Source: Actinomycetota bacterium
GTDB taxonomy: Bacteria > Actinomycetota > Actinomycetes > Nanopelagicales > Nanopelagicaceae
DNA: 64,000 nt
NCBI GenBank assembly: GCA_026393075.1
Contig: JAPLAW010000028.1
Coordinates: forward strand, 26,097-90,096
Direction of reading: 5' to 3'
Below the pieces are notes generated by a model. It was given only the letters and a program-made list of their open reading frames with translations. It had not been told where the DNA came from and did no database searches. This document shows positions 35,645-43,980 of this stretch, in pieces. The translations under genes were made by a program, and so were the position numbers. Within the stretch, counting starts at the first letter, position 1; each line of letters starts with the position of its first letter.

Positions 35645-36718
35645 ATGTTAAATGTTTCTCTCTTTTTAACGTTAGCAATGTTCTTGCTGACCTTTATTAA
35701 TGCTCAGTTAATTCGTATCCCCCGCAATGGTCGAGATTTATCAGCTTCGGTCGCTGTTCTTCTGCCAGTTCGCAATGAAGCCGCCAACATTGTGGATTTA
35801 GTGGCATCACTTAAAGTACAAACTGGTATCTCGGACCTGAATTTCTATTTTTTAGATGATAATTCTGAAGATGAAACACTTGAGCTCTTAAAGCGCGAGA
35901 TTGCCGGAGATAAGAGATTTTCGATTACTAACGGCCAACAGTTACCAGATGGTTGGCTCGGAAAGCCATGGGCACTTGAGCAATTGCGCTCTAAAGCTAA
36001 GGCTGACTACTTTGTTAATATTGATGCTGATGTGCGCATAGTTCCGCGAGCAATTTGTGCAGCTCTAAATTTACTCATTGATAAAAAGCTTGATTTCGTC
36101 TCACCATATCCAAAGCAGATCGCAAAATCCTTCGGCGAACGAATGATTCAACCGCTACTTCAATGGTCTTGGTTATCGACAGTGCCAATTCGGATTGCTG
36201 AAAAATCAGGTCGGACTTCTCTTGCGGTAGCTAATGGGCAATTCTTTGCAGTAAGTGAAAGCGCGCTTAGCGCTGTTTCTGGATATTCAGCCTCAAAGAC
36301 AGCAGTCTTAGATGACATGGAACTTGCCCGTGCGTTGTTGCGAAATGGATTCAAAGGCTGCGTTGCAGACGGTTCACATATTGCAACTTGCCACATGTAT
36401 AACTCATGGGCCGAAGTTAAAGCTGGCTACGGTAAATCACTCTGGGCTGCGTTCGGATCGAGGCTCGGTTCGTTCATAGCGATTGCTTTCTTATTTCTAA
36501 CTGGAATTCTCCCTCTACTTGGTGCTATCGCTGGCTATACCGCCGGCTTCTATGCTCTGGAATTCGTAATCATTTCGAGAATCATCGCCGCTCGCGTCTC
36601 TGGTGGTCGATTCCTTGATGCTTTTTTGCATCCGATTTCAACCTTGCTGTTGATTTACTTAATTCTTTACTCTTGGAGCGCCCGCGGAAAAGTGGAATGG
36701 AAAGGGCGCACACTATGA
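35645..36718 (+). CDS. Membrane-associated family 2 glycosyltransferase (CruG-like)
   Basis: GT2 enzyme of 357 aa with one N-terminal membrane segment (about 3-20) and a hydrophobic C-terminal region (about 275-345). GT2 motifs: VAVLLPVRNEAANIVDL, FYFLDDNSEDET (donor-binding acid pair), FVNIDADVRI (DxD) and VLDDMELARALLRNGFKG (ED-type and QxxRW-like region). The position after cruF and before a CrtI-like desaturase supports a carotenoid glycosyltransferase such as CruG, which glycosylates 2'- or 1'-hydroxyl groups. Its TGA overlaps the next ATG (ATGA). Confidence 0.82.
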   Translation: MLNVSLFLTLAMFLLTFINAQLIRIPRNGRDLSASVAVLLPVRNEAANIVDLVASLKVQTGISDLNFYFLDDNSEDETLELLKREIAGDKRFSITNGQQLPDGWLGKPWALEQLRSKAKADYFVNIDADVRIVPRAICAALNLLIDKKLDFVSPYPKQIAKSFGERMIQPLLQWSWLSTVPIRIAEKSGRTSLAVANGQFFAVSESALSAVSGYSASKTAVLDDMELARALLRNGFKGCVADGSHIATCHMYNSWAEVKAGYGKSLWAAFGSRLGSFIAIAFLFLTGILPLLGAIAGYTAGFYALEFVIISRIIAARVSGGRFLDAFLHPISTLLLIYLILYSWSARGKVEWKGRTL

Positions 36719-38220
36719 GCAAAGTAGTCGTCATTGGCGCTGGCATTGGTGGCATGAGTGCCGCGGCACGTATTGCTAAAGCTGGCCATCAAGTTGAAAT
36801 CTTTGAAGCGGCGAACTTCATCGGCGGAAAATGTCGCACCGAATGGATTGGTCGCTATGCCTTTGATACTGGCCCATCGCTGCTAACTCTGCCGGCTGTT
36901 TATCGTGACTTCTTTCTAAAAACTGGTGCCCTAATGGAAGAAGTTTTAACTCAGATTCCGGTTGATCCCGCTTTTGATTATCGCTTTGCCGATGGTTCAA
37001 ACGTTAAGTTTGCCAATCTTTCGCGCTACCAAACTTTGCAAGCGATCACCACATCATTTGGAAGCGAAGCGGCTACACAATGGGATCAAATCATGAAGCG
37101 TGCCGAGGCAATGTGGGATGTTTCACGTGAACCGTTTATTGAATCTGAACTTACTTCGATAGCTGCTCTCTTTAAACGAGTGACATTGATAAGAGATTTA
37201 CTGGTTATCGCGCCTCATAAGACGCTGCGCGAGATAGCAACTGAGAAATTAACTGATCAAAGGCTTCGTTACATAGTCGATCGCTATGCCACCTATAGCG
37301 GATCTGATCCTCGTAAAGCGCCGGCGGTATTACTTAGCATTGCTTTCGTTGAAGAAGCTTTCGGTGCTTGGCACTTAGCTGGCGGAATTGGCCAATTAGC
37401 TATTGCAATTGAAAAACGATGTTTAGATCTAGGTGTCAAAATTCATTTAAATTCACCGGTAACCAAAATTCAAACTGATAACGGAGTCGCTACCGGAATC
37501 GCATTAACTGATGGCACAGAAATTGCAGCTGATTTCATTGTTTCAAATAGCGATGCCAGCCTTACCTATCACCACTTAATTAGTCCTGCTGAAAAGCGCG
37601 CTAAGAGTGAACGTAAGAACTTAGCTAAGACGCAAAAATCCCTGGCTGGCTTCTCGCTGCTTCTTGGTTTGCGGCCATCTGAGTCTGCTGAAAAGTTAAA
37701 TCATCACACAATTCTTTTCCCGACTGATTACGACGCTGAGTTTGAAGCGATCTTCACCCAGAAGAGACCGGTAGAAAATCCCACCATCTACATCTGTGCG
37801 CCCGATGATCCGCTAATGGTTAAGGATGCTGGCCATGAAAGTTGGTTTGTTTTGGTAAATGCTCCACGTCATGATGAGAGCGCAAAGAATGGCTTTGATT
37901 GGCGCGATGAAAATTTCAAACATAAATATGCCAATTCAATTATTGATCAAATCGAAGCACGCGGCATCAAGATTCGCGAACGCCTTGATGTCTTAGAGAT
38001 TCGCACTCCACTAGATCTACAAGAATCTGTCATGGCACCTGGTGGTTCGATCTATGGCACATCGAGCAACAGCGCGTCTGCTGCCTTCTTGCGCACCAAG
38101 AATCGTTCACCGATAAAGAATCTGTTTTGTGTTGGTGGTTCAACACATCCAGGTGGTGGCTTGCCGCTTGTTGGTATTAGCGCCGAAATTGTGGCGAATG
38201 CTATTGGGCGTGCGCGCTAG
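36715..38220 (+). CDS. CrtI-like carotenoid desaturase, probably CrtD-type (3,4-desaturase)
   Basis: FAD-dependent phytoene-desaturase-family enzyme of 501 aa. The dinucleotide-binding motif VVIGAGIGGMSAAARIAKAG opens the protein; FDTGPSLLTLP follows and STHPGGGLPLV lies near the C-terminus. The ATG at 36715 overlaps the glycosyltransferase stop; a longer start at 36673 would only add codons in the neighbour's frame. It is a paralogue of crtI at 40818. Its place with cruF and crtA-like genes suggests 3',4'-desaturation of a 1'-hydroxycarotenoid (CrtD role). The stop codon shares bases with that of the convergent downstream gene. Confidence 0.85.
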   Translation: MSKVVVIGAGIGGMSAAARIAKAGHQVEIFEAANFIGGKCRTEWIGRYAFDTGPSLLTLPAVYRDFFLKTGALMEEVLTQIPVDPAFDYRFADGSNVKFANLSRYQTLQAITTSFGSEAATQWDQIMKRAEAMWDVSREPFIESELTSIAALFKRVTLIRDLLVIAPHKTLREIATEKLTDQRLRYIVDRYATYSGSDPRKAPAVLLSIAFVEEAFGAWHLAGGIGQLAIAIEKRCLDLGVKIHLNSPVTKIQTDNGVATGIALTDGTEIAADFIVSNSDASLTYHHLISPAEKRAKSERKNLAKTQKSLAGFSLLLGLRPSESAEKLNHHTILFPTDYDAEFEAIFTQKRPVENPTIYICAPDDPLMVKDAGHESWFVLVNAPRHDESAKNGFDWRDENFKHKYANSIIDQIEARGIKIRERLDVLEIRTPLDLQESVMAPGGSIYGTSSNSASAAFLRTKNRSPIKNLFCVGGSTHPGGGLPLVGISAEIVANAIGRAR

Positions 38221-38837
38221 CGAAGTTGCTTGTAACCAAAGCGCATAACTTGTAGGGCACCAATTATCTGCATCACCAAGAAAGCTCCAGCAATAAAGGC
38301 AAGTCCTGGAATATCTAATTGCCAAGCAATTAAGATGATAAATAAAAGACTTGCTCGCATAGGGCGTTCTGCGAAGGTAACAATGCCTAAATCTTTAACT
38401 TCAAAAGCTGCCAACCTAGCACGGGCATATTCTTGAACAGATGCTGCTAGCCATAAGCCAACTGCGATTTCTAGTGGAATACCTACTTGATAGAGCGCAT
38501 AGGCCCAAGCTGCTTCACTTATGCGATCGGCAACTGAATCCAATATCGCGCCCCAAGCACTTTCGCGACGTTGAAATATCGCAACGCTTCCATCAACGCC
38601 ATCAAAGAGCAGTGATAACACAACTAATGCAATAGCCCAATAAGAATGCGGGATTACGGCAGTACCGATTGCTGAGATCAAACCCAGAAGCGTTAAGACA
38701 TTTGGTGAAATGCGCAGCAGAGTTGCAATCAATGCGAATCGATATGAGATGGCCAGCCAAGCATGAACAATGCCCGCTATTTCGGCGTTGCCATGAAGTT
38801 CACTCCAACGCTTATAGAATTCTTTCTTGGTGATCAT
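38217..38837 (-). CDS. CDP-alcohol phosphatidyltransferase family membrane protein
   Basis: Integral membrane protein (206 aa) with about five or six hydrophobic segments. The family signature DxxDGxxAR-x8-GxxxDxxxD appears as DGVDGSVAIFQRRESAWG and then AILDSVADR: all four aspartates are kept, but the Arg after Ala is Ile. Family members join a CDP-alcohol to an acceptor such as glycerol-3-P or inositol-P. Which product is made cannot be said. Its start overlaps the metF stop by 4 bp, and its stop overlaps that of the convergent desaturase. Confidence 0.85.
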   Translation of the reverse strand: MITKKEFYKRWSELHGNAEIAGIVHAWLAISYRFALIATLLRISPNVLTLLGLISAIGTAVIPHSYWAIALVVLSLLFDGVDGSVAIFQRRESAWGAILDSVADRISEAAWAYALYQVGIPLEIAVGLWLAASVQEYARARLAAFEVKDLGIVTFAERPMRASLLFIILIAWQLDIPGLAFIAGAFLVMQIIGALQVMRFGYKQLR

Positions 38838-39688
38838 TTTGTAACCAACTTTCGATAAATCTCGAGCGTGGCTGAAGAAGTATTCATCGTGTAGAAATGC
38901 AGACCGGGTACGCCTAACTTGAGTAATTCTTCGCAGAGCTCAGTAGCGATCTCAATTCCAAGTTTTTGAACTGCATCATGATCTTCTTCGATCCTCGAGA
39001 ATTTTTCTAAAATATTTGCTGGAATCGGAGTTCCGCTTAGTTCAGACATCCGCACTAATTGCTTAACATTAGTAACCGGCAAGATGCCCGGAATAATTGG
39101 CAGGCTAGATCCTTTCGCGGCAAGTGCTTCAACTAACCGTTGATAACTTTGCGCTTCAAAGAAGAATTGGGTTGTGGCAAAAGTGGCACCGAGAGATTCT
39201 TTTCGAATCAATACATCAACATCTTTTGCTAAATCACCATTTGATGCCGGGTGTCCATCAGGAAATGCCGCCACGCCAACTTCAAAGCCGCCAATTTCCA
39301 TTGCTAATTCAACTAATTGATCAGCATGGTTAAATCCACCAACTGTTGGCACCCAAGGCGCACTTGGGCCACCCGTTGGGTCGCCACGCAACGCAAGAAT
39401 GCTATGAATGCCGGCTTCTTTATATTTCTGCAGAATTTCAATCAGCTCGCCCCGGGTTGAACCAACGCAAGTTAAATGGGCAACTGTCGGTATCGAGGTG
39501 CGTTCGGTGATCTGTGAAGTTATGCGAATTGTGCGATCACGGGTTGACCCCCCGGCGCCATATGTGACCGAAATGAAATCTGGGGCGATTGGTTCAAGCG
39601 CTGACATGGCAGCCCAAAGTCGTTCTTCGCCAGCCTGATCTTTAGGCGGAAAGAACTCAAATGAGTATTTTGTTTCGCGTATTGCCAC
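38834..39688 (-). CDS. metF: 5,10-methylenetetrahydrofolate reductase MetF
   Basis: FAD-dependent TIM-barrel enzyme reducing 5,10-methylene-THF to 5-methyl-THF for methionine synthesis. N-terminal YSFEFFPPKDQAGEERLW, then ISVTYGAGGSTRDRTI, ALRGDPTGG and ATFAT-TQFFFEA blocks are diagnostic. Length 284 aa is normal. The start is GTG at 39688 with TACGCT 6 nt upstream and no Shine-Dalgarno, so the message is probably leaderless. It diverges from crtE with only 23 bp between start codons. Confidence 0.95.
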   Translation of the reverse strand: MAIRETKYSFEFFPPKDQAGEERLWAAMSALEPIAPDFISVTYGAGGSTRDRTIRITSQITERTSIPTVAHLTCVGSTRGELIEILQKYKEAGIHSILALRGDPTGGPSAPWVPTVGGFNHADQLVELAMEIGGFEVGVAAFPDGHPASNGDLAKDVDVLIRKESLGATFATTQFFFEAQSYQRLVEALAAKGSSLPIIPGILPVTNVKQLVRMSELSGTPIPANILEKFSRIEEDHDAVQKLGIEIATELCEELLKLGVPGLHFYTMNTSSATLEIYRKLVTK

Positions 39689-39694
39689 TAGGTC

Positions 39695-39704
39695 AGCGTA
39701 TCGT
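39695..39704. promoter_or_regulatory. Bidirectional promoter core of metF and crtE
   Basis: The 10-bp element AGCGTATCGT contains TACGCT on the minus strand (39695-39700) and TATCGT on the plus strand (39699-39704). The two -10 hexamers share the central TA. Minus: 6 nt to the metF GTG. Plus: 7 nt to the crtE GTG. Neither gene has a Shine-Dalgarno. Confidence 0.62.
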
Positions 39705-39711
39705 TACGCGC

Positions 39712-40809
39712 GTGAAACCTGAGGCATCTTTGCAACCGCTCGAGCAGCTCAAATCTTTGCGGCAACAGGTCGAGGCTGAACTCCAGGATTTCCTCACTGC
39801 CCAATCGAATTACTTCACCTCAATTGCTCCAGAACTCAAACCGGCGGCAAGCAGTTTGAGCGCCTTTGTAGTTAACGGTGGAAAACGATTTAGACCACTA
39901 TTTGCAGCCGTGGGCGCAATCGGCGCTGGTTCAAATTTATCGCAAGCTGAGATTCGTGCTTTTGCAAGTTTGGAATTACTGCAAGCTTGCGCATTAGTTC
40001 ACGATGACTTGATGGATGCATCCGATACCCGACGTGGTGAACCAGCGATTCATAAATTATTTGAATCGATGCACTCAGCCGAAAAGTATCAAGGCAAGGC
40101 AACTCAATTTGGTTTATCAGCATCAGTCTTAATTGGCGACCTAGCACTTATCTGGTCAGATCAAATGTTGAATAGTTCTGGAATAAAAAGCGAATCTCTC
40201 TTGGCCGCCCTTAGCGTGCATGATGAAATGCGAGTTGAATTAATTGCTGGCCAATACCTCGATGTATTCGAGCAAGCTCGCGGCACCCAAAGTGTTGCTC
40301 AAGCTCTCAACATCGCTCGATACAAGTCGGCCAAGTACACAATTGAACGTCCGCTTCATTTAGGAGCAGCCATTGCGATTCCTGATCCTTTGATGCGTGC
40401 GCAAATAGTTTCAATCTATTCAGAGTTTGGTTTACCGCTGGGCGAAGCGTTTCAATTGCGCGATGACCTACTTGGCGTTTTTGGAGATCCTAAAGTTACT
40501 GGCAAGCCGGCAGGGGATGATTTACGTGAGGGAAAACGCACAGTTCTCATGGCAATGACCCACGATCGCATCTCTGGGGCGGCCGAAGCGGAGTTCACGC
40601 AGGAATTCGGAAATCACGATATTTCAGAGAGCGCCATCGCACGCTTGCAAGAGATTATTGCTGAAACTGGGGCTGCCATGCATGTTGAGGACCTAATTGA
40701 AGAATTAACTTCCACCGCGCTAGAAGCGCTAAATCGTGATGAAATAGTGCCACAAGCTAGAGAACTATTAACCGAGATGGCAATCATCGCGACAAAAAGA
40801 AATATGTGA
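39712..40809 (+). CDS. crtE: Polyprenyl (geranylgeranyl) diphosphate synthase CrtE
   Basis: Trans-isoprenyl diphosphate synthase making the C20 precursor for carotenoids. First Asp-rich motif VHDDLMDASDTRRGE (D98, D99, D102); second in FQLRDDLLGVFGD, then KPAGDDLREGKRT. I start at the GTG at 39712 (VKPEASLQPL), which has TATCGT 7 nt upstream; a longer ATG start at 39661 would overlap the metF coding region by 28 bp and adds residues not expected in the family. Length 365 aa. crtI follows 8 bp later. Confidence 0.9.
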   Translation: MKPEASLQPLEQLKSLRQQVEAELQDFLTAQSNYFTSIAPELKPAASSLSAFVVNGGKRFRPLFAAVGAIGAGSNLSQAEIRAFASLELLQACALVHDDLMDASDTRRGEPAIHKLFESMHSAEKYQGKATQFGLSASVLIGDLALIWSDQMLNSSGIKSESLLAALSVHDEMRVELIAGQYLDVFEQARGTQSVAQALNIARYKSAKYTIERPLHLGAAIAIPDPLMRAQIVSIYSEFGLPLGEAFQLRDDLLGVFGDPKVTGKPAGDDLREGKRTVLMAMTHDRISGAAEAEFTQEFGNHDISESAIARLQEIIAETGAAMHVEDLIEELTSTALEALNRDEIVPQARELLTEMAIIATKRNM

Positions 40810-40817
40810 AAAAATAA

Positions 40818-42302
40818 ATGGTTAAGCAAATAAAGGGTCCTAGTGATCATGTCGTTGTAGTCGGTGCTGGTTATGCTGGATTAAGCGCGGCTCTTCGACT
40901 AGCTGGCGCTGGTCGCAAAGTAACAATCATTGAACGCGAGTCTGTGCCTGGTGGGCGCAGTGGTTTGTTGCAACGCGATGGCTACTCATTTGATACTGGG
41001 CCGAGTGTGCTAACCATGCCCTCTCTAATTAACGATGCCTTTAATTCAGTTGGCGAAGAACTCAAAGACTGGGTTGACCTAATGCCGCTGAAGCCGCTGT
41101 ACCGCGCGTTCTATGACGATGGTTCACAAATCGATGTTCACGCAAACACCCAAGAGATGGAAGCTGAGATCGCTCGCACTGTTAGCTCTAGTGAAGCCGC
41201 TGGATACCGCCGGTATGTTGAATTCGTAACTAAGTTATATAAGTACGAGATGAATGATTTTATTGATCGCAATATTGATTCACCGCTTAACTTATTGACT
41301 CCTAACTTGGCTCGTTTAGTAGCCCTCGGTGGTTTTAGAAAGTTGCAACCAAAAGTTAATCAGTATCTGAAAGACCCACGCTTACAAAAGGTTTACTCCT
41401 TCCAGGCCATGTATGCCGGTGTTAGCCCACAGCAAGCGTTAGCAATTTACGCGGTCATCGCTTATATGGATTCCGTAAATGGCGTCTTCTTCCCTAAAGG
41501 TGGAATGCATGCAGTTCCTGTCGCACTTGCAGCCGCTGCCCAAAAACACGGCGTTGAAATTAAGTACAGCACCACTGTCACCAAGATTGATTTTGAAAAT
41601 GGTCGCGCAAAAGCTGTTATCACCGATAAAGGTGAGCGAATTACCTGCGATGCAGTTGTCTTAAACCCTGATCTACCTGTGGCTTGGCGAGATCTATTAG
41701 GTAAGACTCCGCGTTCGGTAAAGCGCCTGCGCTACTCGCCATCTTGCGCCACTATGTTGATCGGATCAAGTAAGAAATATGATCACATTGCTCATCACAA
41801 TATTCACTTCGGTAAATCATGGGATGGCGTCTTTGACGAGCTAATCAACAAGAAGCAATTGATGAGTGATCCAAGCGTGCTTGTCACCGTGCCGACTCAT
41901 GATGATCCAAATCTAGCTCCGGCTGGCAAGCAGAGTTACTACGTACTTTTCCCAACTCCAAACTTAACTGCCGATATTGATTGGCGCAAAGAGTCAAAGC
42001 CTTATCGCGATCAAATGATTGCCACTCTTGAAGAGCGCGGCTATGACGGTTTTGGTGACGCCATTGAAGTTGAGCATTTAACTACTCCGCTGGAATGGGA
42101 AGCGATGGGAATGGAAGCAGGTGCACCTTTTGCGAGCGCGCATACTTTCTTCCAAACTGGTCCGTTCCGCCCAAGTAATCTGGCTAAAGGTTTTGAAAAT
42201 GTAGTTTTCACTGGCTCAGGTACGCAACCAGGTGTTGGCGTGCCAATGGTATTAATTTCTGGTCGCTTAGCTGCTGAACGCATTGTGGGCCCAGTTAAGT
42301 AA
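40818..42302 (+). CDS. crtI: Phytoene desaturase CrtI
   Basis: FAD-dependent desaturase converting phytoene to lycopene. N-terminal VVVGAGYAGLSAALRLAGAG, then ESVPGGRSG and YSFDTGPSVLTMPSL; C-terminal TQPGVGVPMVL. Length 494 aa is typical. It lies between crtE and crtB, which fixes its role against the paralogue at 36715. The stop TAA overlaps the crtB ATG by one base. Confidence 0.94.
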   Translation: MVKQIKGPSDHVVVVGAGYAGLSAALRLAGAGRKVTIIERESVPGGRSGLLQRDGYSFDTGPSVLTMPSLINDAFNSVGEELKDWVDLMPLKPLYRAFYDDGSQIDVHANTQEMEAEIARTVSSSEAAGYRRYVEFVTKLYKYEMNDFIDRNIDSPLNLLTPNLARLVALGGFRKLQPKVNQYLKDPRLQKVYSFQAMYAGVSPQQALAIYAVIAYMDSVNGVFFPKGGMHAVPVALAAAAQKHGVEIKYSTTVTKIDFENGRAKAVITDKGERITCDAVVLNPDLPVAWRDLLGKTPRSVKRLRYSPSCATMLIGSSKKYDHIAHHNIHFGKSWDGVFDELINKKQLMSDPSVLVTVPTHDDPNLAPAGKQSYYVLFPTPNLTADIDWRKESKPYRDQMIATLEERGYDGFGDAIEVEHLTTPLEWEAMGMEAGAPFASAHTFFQTGPFRPSNLAKGFENVVFTGSGTQPGVGVPMVLISGRLAAERIVGPVK

Positions 42303-43201
42303 TGGATGAATTAACTGCTGCCGGAATAACTGACCTGCAGTTGCGGGCATCTTATGAAGAATGCAAACGACTTAATGCTCTGCATGGCAAGACTTATTAC
42401 TTAGCAACTTTGCTTTTACCGAAAGCTAAACGACCATTTGTACACGCACTTTATGGCTTCGCTCGTTACGCCGATGAAATAGTTGATGATCTGGCTTCAA
42501 CCCTTACAGATGCCGAAAAAGCAGCTGAGTTAAAAACGTGGGGCGATGGTGTTCTATCTGGTTTAAAAAGTGGTAACTCCAATGATCAAGTTGGTCGGGC
42601 GCTAATTGATACGGTAACTCGCTTTGCTATCCCCCACGAACATTTTGTGGCTTTCTTGCATTCAATGACTATGGATTTAACAGTTACTGAATATGCCAAA
42701 TACGAAGCTTTAATGGAATATGTCTACGGCTCAGCCGCGGTAATTGGTCTTGAAATGGTCCCAATTCTCGGGGCTTTAAGCCAAGGAGCTTATGAACCTG
42801 CTGAAAAATTAGGTGTTGCTTTTCAGTTAGCTAACTTCATTCGCGATGTGGGCGAAGACTTAGATCGTGGTCGGGTTTATCTCCCGCAAGATGAATTAGC
42901 TCAATTCGGAGTAGATCGCGAAATGCTCGAAGCTCGAAAGTTAACCCCGCAGATTACCGCTGCCTTGAAGTTTCAGATTGAACGAGTGCGTCAACTGCAA
43001 CGGGAGGCCACACCTGGCATCTTGCAGCTCGAGCCAGCCAGTCGACCATGTATTGAAGCAGCTAGTGAACTTTATTGCGGCATTGTCGATGAGGTCGAAG
43101 CGATTGGTTATGACATCTTTAATATGCGAGCAAAAACTTCTACTGGGCGCCGATTGCGAGTTGCGGGTAAAGCTTATGTAAAGGCGATTGCTGCTCGTTA
43201 G
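42302..43201 (+). CDS. crtB: Phytoene synthase CrtB
   Basis: Condenses two geranylgeranyl diphosphates to phytoene. The Asp-rich motifs are ARYADEIVDD (about 56-65) and ANFIRDVGEDLDRGRVYLP (about 178-196). Length 299 aa is normal. It overlaps crtI by one base and is the last gene of the crtE-crtI-crtB operon. The stop TAG shares two bases with the TAA of the convergent crtYd gene. Confidence 0.95.
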   Translation: MDELTAAGITDLQLRASYEECKRLNALHGKTYYLATLLLPKAKRPFVHALYGFARYADEIVDDLASTLTDAEKAAELKTWGDGVLSGLKSGNSNDQVGRALIDTVTRFAIPHEHFVAFLHSMTMDLTVTEYAKYEALMEYVYGSAAVIGLEMVPILGALSQGAYEPAEKLGVAFQLANFIRDVGEDLDRGRVYLPQDELAQFGVDREMLEARKLTPQITAALKFQIERVRQLQREATPGILQLEPASRPCIEAASELYCGIVDEVEAIGYDIFNMRAKTSTGRRLRVAGKAYVKAIAAR

Positions 43202-43500
43202 TTTTTAGAAGTTTTGCGACCTAAATAAACCCAATTCGCCATTACCGAAAGAACTAGTGCAAAGCCAAAGAATAAATCTTCAAGAGGCGCAGATGCAATA
43301 CGGATTCCTAAGATCGCATCTTCGCTATACATCACAATACTTTTTGAAGTTAGCCACCAATTGGTAAGTAACTGAAATGGCAAAATGATGGCGTACGAAG
43401 TCCAGAAAACTTTTCGTTTTAACAATCTTGTCTTTAGCACTTCTAAGTCAAGGAAAGCGGCAATGAAAACAGCAATCAGAGCGATTTGGGTGTAGGTCAT
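43198..43500 (-). CDS. crtYd: Lycopene cyclase domain protein CrtYd
   Basis: One half of the heterodimeric actinobacterial lycopene beta-cyclase. The 100-aa protein has three hydrophobic segments and the domain motif APLEDLFFGFAL near 75-86. CrtYc and CrtYd each have three helices and act as a pair. It overlaps the crtYc stop by 4 bp (ATGA) and the crtB stop by 4 bp on the other strand. Confidence 0.9.
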   Translation of the reverse strand: MTYTQIALIAVFIAAFLDLEVLKTRLLKRKVFWTSYAIILPFQLLTNWWLTSKSIVMYSEDAILGIRIASAPLEDLFFGFALVLSVMANWVYLGRKTSKN

Positions 43501-43829
43501 GACTCATCCCCTACTTCCCAATGCTTCTTAACAGTTCGCACCGCTTCAATAGTTAATAGCGCGGCAAGAGGGACGATTAAGAAAAACAAGAACTCTTCGA
43601 GCGGAATATCAAAGGGTCCAAATATTCCTAATATTTGTTTCCGATCAAAATACCAATGACCACGATTAATTGCGTAGGCATCCCAAACTAGAAAGAAGAG
43701 CGCTGTCGGCAAAATGCTCAAGATGACTCGCTTAAATCTGCGAATCACGCCGACCTTTAAAAAGACTTCTAGCCAGATCGAGCCACAAAGAGTGAAGGCC
43801 AGCATCGCTAAATAACCGAATTTCTCCAC
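43497..43829 (-). CDS. crtYc: Lycopene cyclase domain protein CrtYc
   Basis: First half of the CrtYc/CrtYd heterodimer, 110 aa, three hydrophobic segments, motif DIPLEEFLFFLIVP near 74-87 and the LVWDAYAINRGHWYFD segment typical of the family. The start is GTG at 43829; GAGAAT ends 6 nt before it, a weak leaderless-type match. Together with CrtYd it would form beta-ionone rings on lycopene, giving gamma- and/or beta-carotene. beta-Carotene is the retinal precursor for rhodopsins; no cleavage dioxygenase gene is in this window. Confidence 0.9.
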   Translation of the reverse strand: MEKFGYLAMLAFTLCGSIWLEVFLKVGVIRRFKRVILSILPTALFFLVWDAYAINRGHWYFDRKQILGIFGPFDIPLEEFLFFLIVPLAALLTIEAVRTVKKHWEVGDES

Positions 43830-43883
43830 TCGGTAATTCTCTCGTAAAGCAGCGCTAATTTCTTACTAAATCGCTATAGTTTG

Positions 43884-43975
43884 CAGTGCGGGAGCCAAAA
43901 GAAATTGGCTGAGAGGATCTGTAATTCACAGATCGACCGCTTGACCGGTCCGGTAATGCGGACCTGGAACGGGGT
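43884..43975 (+). promoter_or_regulatory. TPP (THI) riboswitch
   Basis: The conserved thiamine-pyrophosphate aptamer blocks are present in order: GCGGGAGCC, GGCTGAGAGG (43907-43916), a variable arm ATCTGT/ACAGAT, then GACCGCTTGACC and a perfect hairpin GGTCCG-GTAATG-CGGACC, ending TGGAACGGGG. The GGGG is 6 nt before the ATG of the next gene and may double as its ribosome site, which suggests control of translation. Confidence 0.92.
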
Positions 43976-43980
43976 TAATT

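Noticed and set aside
39661..39711. Longer crtE start at the ATG 39661
   Set aside because: Would run through the metF 5' coding region and the shared promoter; first 17 residues are not expected in polyprenyl synthases.
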